Part shown: piece by piece, positions 9,137 to 18,129 of the stretch | How positions within the stretch are numbered: position 1 is the first letter of the stretch | Layout of the letters: each line of letters starts with the position of its first letter | Source: Oceanobacillus bengalensis | GTDB taxonomy: Bacteria > Bacillota > Bacilli > Bacillales > Amphibacillaceae | Direction: 5' to 3' | DNA length: 64,000 nucleotides | Assembly (NCBI RefSeq): GCF_003628445.1 | Contig: NZ_RBZO01000019.1 | Coordinates: forward strand, 16,754-80,753 | Made by a program: the position numbers and the translations under genes | Notes under the pieces: model-generated | Told to the model about the DNA's origin: nothing | The model's database searches: none | What the model saw: only the letters and a program-made list of their open reading frames with translations

Positions 9137-9739
9137 TTAACGAGAGTAGAACTCTACGATAAGTGATTCATTAATTTCAGCTGGAAGTTCTGAACGCTCA
9201 GGTAAACGAGAGAAAGTACCTTCCAATTTGTCAGCATCAAAAGTTAAATATTCAGGTACGAAATTGTTAACTTCGATAGCTTCTTTAATGATATCAAGAT
9301 TTCTTGATTTTTCACGAACGCTAACTACTTGACCTGGGCTAACAGAATATGATGGAATATCAACGCGACTTCCGTCAACAGTAATATGACCATGGTTTAC
9401 CAATTGGCGAGCTTGTCTACGAGTACGAGCAAGTCCTAAACGGTAAACGATGTTATCAAGGCGAGAATCAAGTAAAACCATGAAGTTTTCACCATGAATA
9501 CCTTTCATTTTACCTGCTTTATTGAATAGGTTGCGGAATTGACGTTCATTCAATCCATACATGAAGCGTAATTTTTGCTTCTCTTGCATTTGCATGCCAT
9601 ATTCAGACATTTTTTTGCGTTGGTTCGGTCCATGTTGACCAGGAGCGTAAGGGCGTTTATCTAATTCCTTACCAGTTCCAGTTAATGAAATGCCAAGACG
9701 ACGTGATTTCTTCCATACTGATCCAGTATAACGTGACAT
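9137..9739 (-). CDS. rpsD: 30S ribosomal protein S4
   Basis: A 200-residue S4 of normal Bacillus length. It begins [19 protein letters not shown] and has the S4 RNA-binding domain at about 92-150 ([20 protein letters not shown]). S4 nucleates 30S assembly on 16S rRNA and in B. subtilis represses its own monocistronic gene by binding the leader mRNA. This variant lacks the zinc-binding Cys cluster of some S4 paralogues. The gene stands alone with its own promoter, structured leader and terminator, away from the large ribosomal operons, as in B. subtilis. Confidence 0.97.
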   Translation of the reverse strand: MSRYTGSVWKKSRRLGISLTGTGKELDKRPYAPGQHGPNQRKKMSEYGMQMQEKQKLRFMYGLNERQFRNLFNKAGKMKGIHGENFMVLLDSRLDNIVYRLGLARTRRQARQLVNHGHITVDGSRVDIPSYSVSPGQVVSVREKSRNLDIIKEAIEVNNFVPEYLTFDADKLEGTFSRLPERSELPAEINESLIVEFYSR

Positions 9740-9945
9740 AGGACATTTCCTCCTTTGTGTTTTATTTGCATAAAATAAAACGAGCGTGATTCAGTCGCAT
9801 GCTCATTTTGTTTTCATGTACCATCGCTCTGGCAGCAGAGAGTTACACGATACACCTCGGTGACGAACATTTTCGTCACATCAAAGGAACAAAATGAAAA
9901 CAAACGCAGTTTCACTTAGGCTACCAATTATTTTACACAAAGACT
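9740..9945 (-). promoter_or_regulatory. rpsD 5' leader, probable S4 autoregulatory RNA
   Basis: About 200 nt of untranslated leader separate the promoter from the rpsD start. It contains a perfect 8-bp hairpin (GTGACGAA/TTCGTCAC, 9860-9879). Complementary segments (TTTGTTTTC near its 5' end and GAAAACAAA near the middle) allow a long-range stem. B. subtilis rpsD is autoregulated by S4 through its leader; that the same holds here is inference from position and structure. Confidence 0.6.
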
Positions 9946-9974
9946 AGTATATAATTTATCATGTAAGTTGTCAA
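9946..9974 (-). promoter_or_regulatory. SigA-type promoter of rpsD
   Basis: Reverse-strand -35 TTGACA (9969-9974), exactly 17 bp spacer, -10 TATACT (9946-9951). Near-perfect vegetative promoter; transcription would start near 9939. Confidence 0.88.
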
Positions 9975-10069
9975 TAAAAAATCTTGTTATAGGAAAATGG
10001 AATCATTTGCAGTATAATTAATAGATAGTAAAAAAATAACATGAAATGTAGTAAATAGGGTGATCATAT

Positions 10070-11872
10070 ATGGAAAAACTCACGGTTAATCTACAAACGA
10101 TTTACTTCAATTTGTTTTCTGAATTTTTAAGTGATTCACTGAAAAGAGAAGATTTGCTAGCGAAATTAGTTGATCAAATACATATCATTCTGGACATCTC
10201 TTATGTTGCACTTTATCGACTTAATTTAGAAAACCAAAACTATCACTTATTGGCGGAAGCTTCCGTTCTTCCTAGCCAGTCAACTGAAAAAACAATACCA
10301 TATAATGCAATACATCGTACAGAGGAAATTCTCTCAAACTATTTATCGCCCGGTTTGAATAGCCTTTATTTTGGGGAAACATTATTAATTATTAGTAATA
10401 ATGACGATTTCAACAATGAAATACATATTATTATAGAAGAAACAGACAAATTACTTACACTAATTGACAAAGTGGATAAATTGAAGAACAGTGAACACAA
10501 TCATCGGACTTTATATCATTTAAGTACAAGGCTATTTTCTGAAAACGAAAAGGAGAAAGTTTTTATTCAAATCGTTGATGCACTTGAAATGCTTTATCCG
10601 AACGCCTCCTATTATTTATTGTTGGCACAGGACAACGAAATGATAAACACTACTTTACCGATAAAATCCTTTGAAATTAATGATGATATCACCAAAAGTA
10701 TGTCCACGAAGGCATTTATGACCGGTGAATTTCAGATGGAGGACTGTCTAGAGGAGAATAATACGTATTTATATGCACCTTTAAGTGGCAAACAAGGAAT
10801 ATATGGTGTTCTGCAAATGATTATACCATTAAATAATTCTAATTCATTGCAACAAATCGAATTTATTAAGCAGTTTTCAAGATTGGCTGGCATTGCTATT
10901 GAAAGAGCAAGCCTGTATGAAAATTCGAAGCATCAAGTATCCTCGTTATCATTGATAAACGAGTTCTCAAGACAATTAAATGCAAAACTCGAATTACCAG
11001 AGATTACCAAGCTTTTAAAGAAGGAAATTATGGACATCTGTCAGCCAACAGAAATAGGCTTTGTCTATTTCGATGAGTATAAGCTTGCCGAATTGGAAAT
11101 CCAATCAGAAAGTACAGCGTATTTTAAAACATTAGAAGGAAAGAAATTTGTTCAGCAACTTTTTGAAAAGACCTTGATTGAATCTGAATCTATTTTTAGC
11201 GGGAAGTTTGACAAGAGTATACAGTCATCTTATCAATCGATTATGGCTATACCAATGAACTATTCTGGTTATAGGCATGGTCTTACTGTAATTCTACATA
11301 AGGATATGTATTATTTTACATTTGAACTATTTAAATTAATGGAAGCTTTTATCCAACATGCGACACTTGCAATGATGAATGCGCACTTGAAGGCAAAATT
11401 ACATAAAACCGTTATTACGGATTATTTGACAGGTCTTTATTCGAGAAATTATTTTGAAGAAGTAATTAATAAAGACATGGAGCAGGGAGAAAAGGGAGTG
11501 TTATTATTATTTGATATTGATAACTTTAAAAAGGTAAATGATAAGTATGGTCACCACACTGGGGATCAAGTAATAAAACAAGTTGCAAATGTCATGCGCT
11601 CCTTCAGCCGGGAAAAAGATATTCCTGCTAGATGGGGAGGGGAGGAATTGGCAATATACTTACCAGCCATTTCTATACAAGATGGTATGAAAATAGCTGA
11701 ATTTGTAAGAAAGCAGGTTGGCGAGGTAACTGACCCTCACGTAACGGTGTCTTGTGGGGTATCTTCTTGGGATAAAAAGGAGAATGACTCCATTGTTAAC
11801 CTTTTTCTACGTTCCGATAAAGCACTCTATAAGGCAAAACAATCTGGGAAAAATCAAATAATAAAAAACTAG
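10070..11872 (+). CDS. dgcP: GAF-GGDEF diguanylate cyclase (DgcP-like)
   Basis: A 600-residue soluble protein. GAF-like sensory regions occupy roughly 1-430 and a GGDEF domain about 445-600. The active site reads GGEEL (523-527). The sequence REKD, five residues before it, matches the RxxD inhibitory site, so it should make c-di-GMP from two GTP and be product-inhibited. DIDNFKKVNDKYGH and YKAKQSGKN are further family motifs. It lies next to rpsD and ytsP, the position of dgcP (ytrP) in B. subtilis. A c-di-GMP-II-like riboswitch controls the pilus operon about 22 kb downstream, giving a plausible target for its product. Confidence 0.9.
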   Translation: MEKLTVNLQTIYFNLFSEFLSDSLKREDLLAKLVDQIHIILDISYVALYRLNLENQNYHLLAEASVLPSQSTEKTIPYNAIHRTEEILSNYLSPGLNSLYFGETLLIISNNDDFNNEIHIIIEETDKLLTLIDKVDKLKNSEHNHRTLYHLSTRLFSENEKEKVFIQIVDALEMLYPNASYYLLLAQDNEMINTTLPIKSFEINDDITKSMSTKAFMTGEFQMEDCLEENNTYLYAPLSGKQGIYGVLQMIIPLNNSNSLQQIEFIKQFSRLAGIAIERASLYENSKHQVSSLSLINEFSRQLNAKLELPEITKLLKKEIMDICQPTEIGFVYFDEYKLAELEIQSESTAYFKTLEGKKFVQQLFEKTLIESESIFSGKFDKSIQSSYQSIMAIPMNYSGYRHGLTVILHKDMYYFTFELFKLMEAFIQHATLAMMNAHLKAKLHKTVITDYLTGLYSRNYFEEVINKDMEQGEKGVLLLFDIDNFKKVNDKYGHHTGDQVIKQVANVMRSFSREKDIPARWGGEELAIYLPAISIQDGMKIAEFVRKQVGEVTDPHVTVSCGVSSWDKKENDSIVNLFLRSDKALYKAKQSGKNQIIKN

Positions 11873-11900
11873 CAGTATGATATACTGCTAGTTTTTTTTA
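11864..11900 (+). terminator. Intrinsic terminator of dgcP, bidirectional with ytsP
   Basis: ACTAGCAGTAT paired with ATACTGCTAGT around a 3-nt loop, followed by eight T. The dgcP stop codon lies inside the stem. The A-run on the left also makes it usable for the convergent ytsP. Confidence 0.85.
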
Positions 11901-11909
11901 TCCTGGTTA

Positions 11910-12389
11910 TTACAGGAAATTCTCTAATGAACGCACAAATTCCTCAAGATATTTCTGATCTATTTCATCAAAACGGTTCTTGCTCGGACTGTCAATATCG
12001 AGTACACCGTAGACTTGATTGTTGATAATAATAGGTACGACGATTTCCGATTTACTGGCACTATCACAGGCAATATGGCCAGGGAAAGCATTAACATCAC
12101 TAACCCTTTGTGTCTTTCTTTCTTTTATAGCTGTACCGCATACACCTTTTCCGTATTGGATATGTACGCATGCTGGTAACCCTTGAAATGGTCCAAGTAA
12201 TAATTCGTCTTCCTTCCATAGATAGAACCCAACCCAATTCACATCATCTAGAAATTGATTGAGTAAAGCAGATGCGTTAGACAATATTGCGATGGCATCT
12301 TTTTCATCCTCACTTAGTGCTACAAGCTGTTTAATCAACAACTCGTAATCTTTTGTCTTATCACCAGAATATAATTTAGTTTCAAACAT
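11910..12389 (-). CDS. ytsP: Free methionine-(R)-sulfoxide reductase, GAF-domain (YtsP-like)
   Basis: A 159-residue single GAF-domain protein. Three cysteines (in PACVHIQ, GKGVCG and HIACDSASKSE) are spaced exactly like Cys84, Cys94 and Cys118 of the E. coli enzyme: nine residues between the first two, 23 between the last two. Reduction of free Met-R-sulfoxide in the cytoplasm is therefore likely. The open frame extends to 12497, but ATG 12389 is the probable start because AGAAGGG lies just upstream and the protein then has family length. Convergent with dgcP and divergent from refZ, as in B. subtilis. Confidence 0.9.
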   Translation of the reverse strand: MFETKLYSGDKTKDYELLIKQLVALSEDEKDAIAILSNASALLNQFLDDVNWVGFYLWKEDELLLGPFQGLPACVHIQYGKGVCGTAIKERKTQRVSDVNAFPGHIACDSASKSEIVVPIIINNQVYGVLDIDSPSKNRFDEIDQKYLEEFVRSLENFL

Positions 12390-12531
12390 TGATTGTTTTC
12401 CCTTCTGTATTAAATTTGCTTTTATGCCTCGCTCGAACGATTCACGTTTCGACAAGGCATACGTTATTTGTCGAGCGAAAAAGGCAGGATAAATCATTTC
12501 GATGTCGTATTTATGAAATAAGGAGTTGATT

Positions 12532-13167
12532 ATGGTGAAAAATAACCCATCAAAGGAAAAAGTGATAAAGGCCGCTTCTTCATTATTTTTTCAAAAAGGC
12601 TTTAATGGGACCTCGGTACGTGATATTGCAAATAAGGCATCGGTAAATATTTCGGCTATTAATTACTATTTTAATAGTAAACAGGGACTATTGGAATATG
12701 CTGTTACGAATTATTATGAAAATTATTTATCATCCATTGAAGATACAATCAAACAATCCGAAACGTTAACTCCACTTGAAAAATTACATGCATTAATTTT
12801 AGCAATTATACATTATAAACAATCAAATTATCAATTGTCTTGTTTTATCCAACGTGAACTTTCATTAGATTCAGTCTTTGTGCGTGAAATTACTGTTACC
12901 TACCTGGCGAAGGAAAACTTCTATCTTAAGAAGTTCTTTTTTGATGCACTTGAAGGGCGTGTTCGAAGTGATACAAAGCATTATTTACTGATGCAATTAA
13001 AAGGAATGCTTATAACACCATATATTTTACATAAGGAATGGAAGGATCAAGTGATTGGGGATTATTCCCATCGACTTTTCGTAAAGAATTATACAAAAAT
13101 CATTCAAGATTGGATTCAATTAATTAATCAAAATGGCATTGGAACAGAAAATAAAGTTGCTTATTAA
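12532..13167 (+). CDS. refZ: TetR-family DNA-binding protein, RefZ-like
   Basis: About 211 residues. The N-terminal TetR helix-turn-helix runs from about 8 to 55 (AASSLFFQKGFNGTSVRDIANKA, INYYFNSKQGLLEYA). In B. subtilis the protein at this locus (YttP/RefZ) binds motifs near the origin and helps position FtsZ and capture the chromosome during sporulation. Orthology rests on gene order (ytsP-refZ-ezrA) and overall similarity. ATG 12532 is chosen because AGGAG at 12521-12525 abuts the upstream TTG and suits the ATG. No obvious RefZ-binding palindrome was found in the window. Confidence 0.85.
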   Translation: MVKNNPSKEKVIKAASSLFFQKGFNGTSVRDIANKASVNISAINYYFNSKQGLLEYAVTNYYENYLSSIEDTIKQSETLTPLEKLHALILAIIHYKQSNYQLSCFIQRELSLDSVFVREITVTYLAKENFYLKKFFFDALEGRVRSDTKHYLLMQLKGMLITPYILHKEWKDQVIGDYSHRLFVKNYTKIIQDWIQLINQNGIGTENKVAY

Positions 13168-13494
13168 CATCTTGATGACGAATTATGAATTTATTTGTAT
13201 AATTTTAGCCATAAGTGGGGAATCCGTGGTATCATATATGTATAATTTTAAAAAATACATATATAAGAAAAGTGCATGTGTCTTTAGCGATATACTTCCA
13301 GGCCTTTAGTCGTATGAAATCTTAGGGAGTCGATGCTCACCTTAACGTATCATGAGGTGAGGGAAGTCTCGTTAAGCTTCCGTGCTAGAGAAAGACATCG
13401 TAGCACAAAATATCTTTTGAAAAAAACTTGCTAAAAATTAAGTGAAAATATAATGACACACCCTCTTTTTTGGAATTTGGTTGGGAGGCTTTTT
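13168..13494. other. Intergenic region upstream of ezrA
   Basis: About 330 bp without a gene. It holds the degenerate repeat described at 13327-13373 and AT-rich palindromic sequence around 13235-13265 (ATATATGTATAA ... ATACATATATAA), which may end refZ transcription. No clear promoter pair was identified for ezrA. Confidence 0.4.
13327..13373 (-). repeat. Degenerate copy of a dispersed intergenic repeat (family A)
   Basis: On the reverse strand the segment runs from CGAGACTTCCCTCACCT to CATCGACTC. The same two end blocks (17 and 9 bp) occur at 19743-19785 in direct orientation with a diverged middle. Such elements are scattered between genes in many Bacillaceae genomes. Confidence 0.6.
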
Positions 13495-15189
13495 ATGGAG
13501 TACATCATAGGAATCATTCTACTTGTTATCGTATTATTAGTTATTGGTTTAATTTTAAGAAAACGAATTTATGACATTGTGGACAAACACGAAAACTGGA
13601 AATTGGATATTATGGGAAGAGATATTGCATCCCAATTAAGCCGGATTAAAGGTTTAAATCTTTCCGGAGAAACACAGGAACGTTTTGAGGCGTGGAAAGA
13701 ACGCTGGGAATCAATCATTACAAAAGAGTTACCAGACATAGAGGAACATTTATTTGATGCTGAGGAATCTGCAGACAGATTTCGTATAAAGAAAGCAAAA
13801 CAAATTTTAAAAGATGCTGAGAATATCTTACAATCCATTGAACAAGATATTGAGCAGCTATTGAATGGTCTAGAAGAGCTGTTAGAATCGGAAGAAACAA
13901 GTCGGAAAGAGGTTGAAGAACTAGAACCGACCATTAAGTTACTACGTAAGACGCTATCGCAAAATCGTTATCAATATGGAAAAGCGGAATTACACTTCGA
14001 AGTGGAGATAGACAGTTTGGAAGAGGCGTTTGGTAAATACCACGAACTTGTAGATTCGGGTAATTATTTAGAAGCAAAAGACTTAGTAATTGAGATCAGA
14101 ACGAGGGAAGAAGAATTAGAAGAGCAAATCGAAAAATTTCCAGCAATTTATAAAAACTGTAAACATGAATTGCCTGCACAATTAGATAATCTTTCTGTAG
14201 GTATTAAAGAAATGAAAGAAGAAGGCTATCGCGTTAATCACCTTGCATTTGAGAAAGAAATCCAAGCCTACCAGGCTAAATTAAGCAATCTCATGCAATC
14301 TCTTGAGAAGGGTGATTTAGAAGAACCGGAAAGAATGTTAAATGAAATTGAGGAACGGATCTCAGAGATGTATCAATTATTAGAAAAAGAGGCCATTGCG
14401 AAGAGCTATTTGGAAACAAAAATGCCAGGCTTTCAAGAAACGGTTTATTACCTAAGTGATAAATTCGATGTTACAAAGAGTGAAGTAGAAGAATTGAAAA
14501 AGGCATATTTTCTTGAAGACAGTGATATGGAGAAGTATCTATCACTTGGGAAGGGAATTAATGCTTTACGGGAACAATTGGAAGAAACAAGTGCAGGTAT
14601 GAATGATACGGAAATTGGTCACACCGAATTACGTGACCGATTGGATAGCGGACTTGAAAAAATTGAGCATCTAGAAGTGGCACTTGAAGAATTTAAAGAA
14701 GGGGTCCGCACCCTTCGTAAAGATGAATTAGAAGCACGTGATAGGCTTGATGATATGAGAAAACAATTATATAATCTAAACAGAAAGCTAAAGAAGAGCA
14801 ATATACCTGGTGTGCCATCTTTTATTTGGAACAGTATAGAAGATACAACAAATAAAAACAGCAAGGTAATCGATGCCTTAGGTAAGAAACCACTGGATAT
14901 GAATTTTGTTCAACAAGCTTTAACGGAAGCAAAATTTGCTTTAGATCAAACAATGGAACAAACCAATGTCATGCTTGATCAAGCATTTTTAACGGAGCGA
15001 GTTATTCAATATGCGAACAGATATCGAAGCAATCATCCGATCCTTGCCGCAAAATTGTTAGAATCGGAACGCCTCTTTCGTTCATACGAATATGAATTGG
15101 CGCTTGAAACAGCAGCTAAAGCGATAGAAGAAGTGGAACCTGGAGCATTAAAGCATATCGAGGAAACTGGGGAATTAATATATAATTGA
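13495..15189 (+). CDS. ezrA: Septation ring formation regulator EzrA
   Basis: A 564-residue membrane-anchored protein. One N-terminal transmembrane helix (about 3-22, IIGIILLVIVLLVIGLIL) is followed by about 540 residues of spectrin-like coiled coil. EzrA binds FtsZ, prevents extra Z-rings at the poles and links division to cell-wall synthesis. ATG 13495 is chosen over the upstream frame start because GGGAGG (13483-13488) precedes it and the length matches B. subtilis EzrA (562). The order refZ-ezrA-nifZ-thiI is the B. subtilis order. Confidence 0.95.
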   Translation: MEYIIGIILLVIVLLVIGLILRKRIYDIVDKHENWKLDIMGRDIASQLSRIKGLNLSGETQERFEAWKERWESIITKELPDIEEHLFDAEESADRFRIKKAKQILKDAENILQSIEQDIEQLLNGLEELLESEETSRKEVEELEPTIKLLRKTLSQNRYQYGKAELHFEVEIDSLEEAFGKYHELVDSGNYLEAKDLVIEIRTREEELEEQIEKFPAIYKNCKHELPAQLDNLSVGIKEMKEEGYRVNHLAFEKEIQAYQAKLSNLMQSLEKGDLEEPERMLNEIEERISEMYQLLEKEAIAKSYLETKMPGFQETVYYLSDKFDVTKSEVEELKKAYFLEDSDMEKYLSLGKGINALREQLEETSAGMNDTEIGHTELRDRLDSGLEKIEHLEVALEEFKEGVRTLRKDELEARDRLDDMRKQLYNLNRKLKKSNIPGVPSFIWNSIEDTTNKNSKVIDALGKKPLDMNFVQQALTEAKFALDQTMEQTNVMLDQAFLTERVIQYANRYRSNHPILAAKLLESERLFRSYEYELALETAAKAIEEVEPGALKHIEETGELIYN

Positions 15190-15193
15190 GGAT

Positions 15194-15250
15194 AGGGCTG
15201 TCGTTAAGAAATGGATTAGATGATTCCTTCTTAATGTTCAGCCCTCCATT
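15194..15250 (+). terminator. Terminator-like hairpin after ezrA
   Basis: AGGGCTG-x-CGTTAAGAA pairs with TTCTTAATG-xx-CAGCCCT, a long interrupted stem followed by a weak T-rich stretch (CCATTTTGTATT). Confidence 0.6.
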
Positions 15251-15286
15251 TTGTATTGGTACAAACGATCAGTAAGGAGTTTTATA

Positions 15287-16426
15287 ATGATATACCTAGA
15301 TAATAGTGCAACAACACAACCAGATCCTTCTGTACTTGAAAGCTTTCAGCAAGTATCGGAACAGTTTTATGCAAACCCCTCATCCATCCACCAGTTCGGA
15401 GGAACAGCAGAGAAACTTTTAAAAACAGCAAAAATACAAGCTGCTGATATTTTACAAGTTGCCCCCCGTGAGATAGTGTTTACATCTGGAGGAACAGAAG
15501 GAAATAATATTGCAATTAAAGGGATTGCGCTTGAGCATCAAAGTAGAGGGAAGCATATAATTACAACTGAAATTGAACATCCATCTGTATATGAAACATG
15601 TAAGGGATTAGAAAAATTAGGTTTTGAAGTTACTTATTTACCTGTCAATCAGCAAGGTGTCATTTCAATAGAAGATTTAAGGAATGCTATTCGTGAAGAT
15701 ACGATTTTAATTAGTATTATGCATGTGAACAATGAGCTGGGTTCCATTCAACCAATACAGGAAATTGGCGAAATTGCTAAACAACACCCGAAATTATTCT
15801 TCCATGTAGATGATGTGCAGGGTCTAGGTAAAGTGCCTTTAAAGCTTGACGGAAGTGGTATTGATTTATGTTCTTTCTCAGCACATAAAATTCACGGTTT
15901 AAAGGGTACAGGTATGCTATATGTTAACAAACATACAACCTTATTCCCATTATTTCATGGTGGTAATCAAGAGCATGCGATCAGGTCTGGTACCGAAAAT
16001 TTAGCTGGTATTGTTGCAATGGTAAAAGCACTTCGTTTAATTGTAGAGCGGGAGAAAAAAGAAGTAGGCAGGCTTTATGAACTGCAAGCTTATCTCGTAA
16101 AGGAGCTCAAAGAAGTAGACGGTGTTTTCATTAATACGTCTAAGAACGCTGCACCACATATTGTAAATATTTCAGTGCCAGGTATCAAACCAGAGGTTAT
16201 GATTCATATGCTTGGTGAGCAGAATATATTTATCTCAACGAAATCAGCATGTTCATCCAAATTAAAAGATGAAAGCAAAGTTTTAGCGGAATGCGGATTT
16301 TCATTAGAGAGATCGACAAGTGCACTTCGTATTAGTTTATCGTATGATAATACGATGGATGAAATAAAAGTTTTTCTGGAAGCTATAAAGAAAGCAATCA
16401 AACAATTTAAAGAAGCAATGGAGTAG
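15287..16426 (+). CDS. nifZ: Cysteine desulfurase (NifS/IscS family), partner of ThiI
   Basis: A 379-residue fold-type I PLP enzyme. The PLP lysine is in CSFSAHKIHGLKGTG, and the active-site cysteine is in STKSACSSKLKDESK on the mobile loop. It releases sulfur from L-cysteine as a persulfide. The gene runs directly into thiI (TAG then ATG), as in B. subtilis, where NifZ supplies sulfur for 4-thiouridine in tRNA. ATG 15287 follows AAGGAG (15274-15279); the open frame upstream to 15251 lacks a better start. Confidence 0.92.
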   Translation: MIYLDNSATTQPDPSVLESFQQVSEQFYANPSSIHQFGGTAEKLLKTAKIQAADILQVAPREIVFTSGGTEGNNIAIKGIALEHQSRGKHIITTEIEHPSVYETCKGLEKLGFEVTYLPVNQQGVISIEDLRNAIREDTILISIMHVNNELGSIQPIQEIGEIAKQHPKLFFHVDDVQGLGKVPLKLDGSGIDLCSFSAHKIHGLKGTGMLYVNKHTTLFPLFHGGNQEHAIRSGTENLAGIVAMVKALRLIVEREKKEVGRLYELQAYLVKELKEVDGVFINTSKNAAPHIVNISVPGIKPEVMIHMLGEQNIFISTKSACSSKLKDESKVLAECGFSLERSTSALRISLSYDNTMDEIKVFLEAIKKAIKQFKEAME

Positions 16427-17635
16427 ATGCAAGTGGAATTTGATCATATATTAATTCGTTATGGAGAAATGGCATTAAAAGGAAAGAACATTAAACAATT
16501 TATTAACAAGCTTCAACATAATGTCGGGCAGAAAATTAAAGAATTTCCAGATGCAAAGGTAAAACGAACACAGGGAAGAATGTTTGTTTTATTAAATGGA
16601 AATGATCCAAAAGCTGTCATGGAAAAGTGTAAAAAAGTATTTGGAATTCAAAGCTTAAGTCTCGCTATTAAGGTAGAGAATGATGTTGAAAAAATAAAAG
16701 ATGCTGCACTTTATGCCTTAAGAAATGCAGAAGACGTGAAAACATTTAAAGTGTCTGTCAAACGCATCAACAAGGATTTTGATGTAAGGTCCCAAGCATT
16801 AAACCAGATGTTGGGCGGTCATCTACTGTCCAACACGGAAGGCTTTACCGTGGATGTTCATCATCCAGACGTTGAAGTAAAAGTAGAGATTCGTAAAGAA
16901 GCGACATATATCACATCAAGTATCGTACCTGGCTTGGGTGGGCTTCCAGTAGGAACCTCTGGTAAATCGCTATTATTATTATCAGGTGGTATTGATTCTC
17001 CTGTGGCTGGATACTTAGCAATGAAGCGTGGTGTAGCAATTGAGGCGATTCATTTTCATTCCCCGCCATTTACAAGTGAGCGTGCGAAGCAAAAAGTGCT
17101 TGATTTAGCAAAACAATTAACGAAATATGGGAAGTCTATTAACGTTCACATCGTTCCATTTACGAAATTGCAGCAGGAAATATTTCGTGAAATGCCAGAT
17201 GAATACGCAATGACAATTATGCGCCGAATGATGTTTCGTATCGCAGAAAGTGTGTGTAGGAATGAAAATATTCTTTCTCTTACGACAGGGGAAAATCTCG
17301 GGCAAGTAGCTAGTCAGACGATGGATAGCATGCATACCATCAATGAGGTTACAAATTATCCAATTATCCGCCCGCTCGTTACGATGGATAAATTAGAAGT
17401 AATTAATATTGCTGAGAAAATCGGCACATATGAAACTTCAATATTACCTTTTGAAGACTGTTGTACGATTTTTGTACCAAAATCACCAAAAACAAAACCA
17501 AAGCGTGAAAAAGTAAATTATTATGAATCAACCCATGATTTTACCGCGTCAATTAATGAAGCAATTGAAGGTATTGAAACAATTAAAATTACAGATAAAA
17601 AAGAAATTGAAGAATCGTTCGGTGATCTTTTTTAG
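16427..17635 (+). CDS. thiI: tRNA 4-thiouridine synthase ThiI
   Basis: A 402-residue protein with an N-terminal ferredoxin-like/THUMP RNA-binding region (to about 165) and a PP-loop ATPase domain (LLLLSGGIDSPVAGYLAMKRG, about 184-204). A conserved Cys pair near the end of the catalytic domain (PFEDCCTIF) is present. There is no C-terminal rhodanese domain, as expected for the short Bacillus type, which takes sulfur from the adjacent NifZ. The start abuts the nifZ stop; GGAG lies only 4 nt from ATG 16427, so GTG 16433 is an alternative start. Confidence 0.94.
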   Translation: MQVEFDHILIRYGEMALKGKNIKQFINKLQHNVGQKIKEFPDAKVKRTQGRMFVLLNGNDPKAVMEKCKKVFGIQSLSLAIKVENDVEKIKDAALYALRNAEDVKTFKVSVKRINKDFDVRSQALNQMLGGHLLSNTEGFTVDVHHPDVEVKVEIRKEATYITSSIVPGLGGLPVGTSGKSLLLLSGGIDSPVAGYLAMKRGVAIEAIHFHSPPFTSERAKQKVLDLAKQLTKYGKSINVHIVPFTKLQQEIFREMPDEYAMTIMRRMMFRIAESVCRNENILSLTTGENLGQVASQTMDSMHTINEVTNYPIIRPLVTMDKLEVINIAEKIGTYETSILPFEDCCTIFVPKSPKTKPKREKVNYYESTHDFTASINEAIEGIETIKITDKKEIEESFGDLF

Positions 17636-17673
17636 AGCGATGTCTTGGGACTGGTTTGTGTACGCTTATAAAT

Positions 17674-17749
17674 CATGGGGGCGCCTTATTAGATAGATAA
17701 GCGATGAGCGCCCATAAACCTGAATTAGCGCTCATAAATCAACCCCATG
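17674..17749. repeat. Nested inverted repeat downstream of thiI
   Basis: Outer arms CATGGGG (17674-17680) and CCCCATG (17743-17749) enclose an inner stem GGGCGC (17679-17684)/GCGCCC (17708-17713) and a direct repeat AGCGC(C/T)CATAAA. It could end thiI transcription or be a relic of a dispersed element; there is no T-run for a normal terminator. Confidence 0.45.
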
Positions 17750-17791
17750 GAAGAATTTTGACAAACTGACAGCAACTTCCAGGAAGTAAAG

Positions 17792-17822
17792 TGTATTGTT
17801 TTTCCCCTTGGTGCACATTCTA
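17792..17822 (+). promoter_or_regulatory. Candidate SigG promoter of sspA
   Basis: -35 TGTATT (17792-17797), 18-bp spacer, -10 CATTCTA (17816-17822), close to the forespore SigG consensus (TGHATR / CATWHTA) and well placed for a SASP gene. Confidence 0.55.
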
Positions 17823-17846
17823 TAAGTACCAAGGAGGTGAACAAAC

Positions 17847-18050
17847 ATGGCAAACAGTAATAACTCAAATCAATTAGTAGTTCCTGGTGCTGAACAAGCA
17901 CTAGAACAAATGAAGTATGAAATTGCTCAAGAATTTGGTGTTCAACTTGGTGGCGAAACTACTTCTCGTGCTAACGGTTCTGTTGGTGGAGAGATCACTA
18001 AACGTCTTGTATCTATGGCTGAGCAACAATTTGGCGGTCAACAACATTAA
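17847..18050 (+). CDS. sspA: Alpha/beta-type small acid-soluble spore protein
   Basis: A 67-residue SASP that coats and protects DNA in the dormant spore. It has the germination-protease recognition sequence [12 protein letters not shown] (cleavage after Glu) and the conserved C-terminal block [18 protein letters not shown]. Preceded by AAGGAGGTGA (17830-17839) and a SigG-like promoter, and closed by its own terminator. Position after thiI matches sspA of B. subtilis. Confidence 0.95.
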   Translation: MANSNNSNQLVVPGAEQALEQMKYEIAQEFGVQLGGETTSRANGSVGGEITKRLVSMAEQQFGGQQH

Positions 18051-18074
18051 TTAAAACTTAATAAAAAATGGCTC

Positions 18075-18113
18075 GGGCTATTCCTTCATAGGAATAGCCC
18101 ATTTACTTTTTTT
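18075..18113 (+). terminator. Intrinsic terminator of sspA
   Basis: Perfect 10-bp stem GGGCTATTCC/GGAATAGCCC with a 6-nt loop, then ATTTACTTTTTTT. Confidence 0.88.
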
Positions 18114-18129
18114 AATAAAAACCTTGTAG

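Noticed and set aside
10013..10018. TATAAT as -10 of the dgcP promoter
   Set aside because: No acceptable -35 at 16-18 bp; the nearest TTGTTA is 23 bp away.
13569..13934. 121-residue reverse-strand open frame inside ezrA
   Set aside because: Ser-rich shadow frame opposite coiled-coil codons; ezrA is the real gene.
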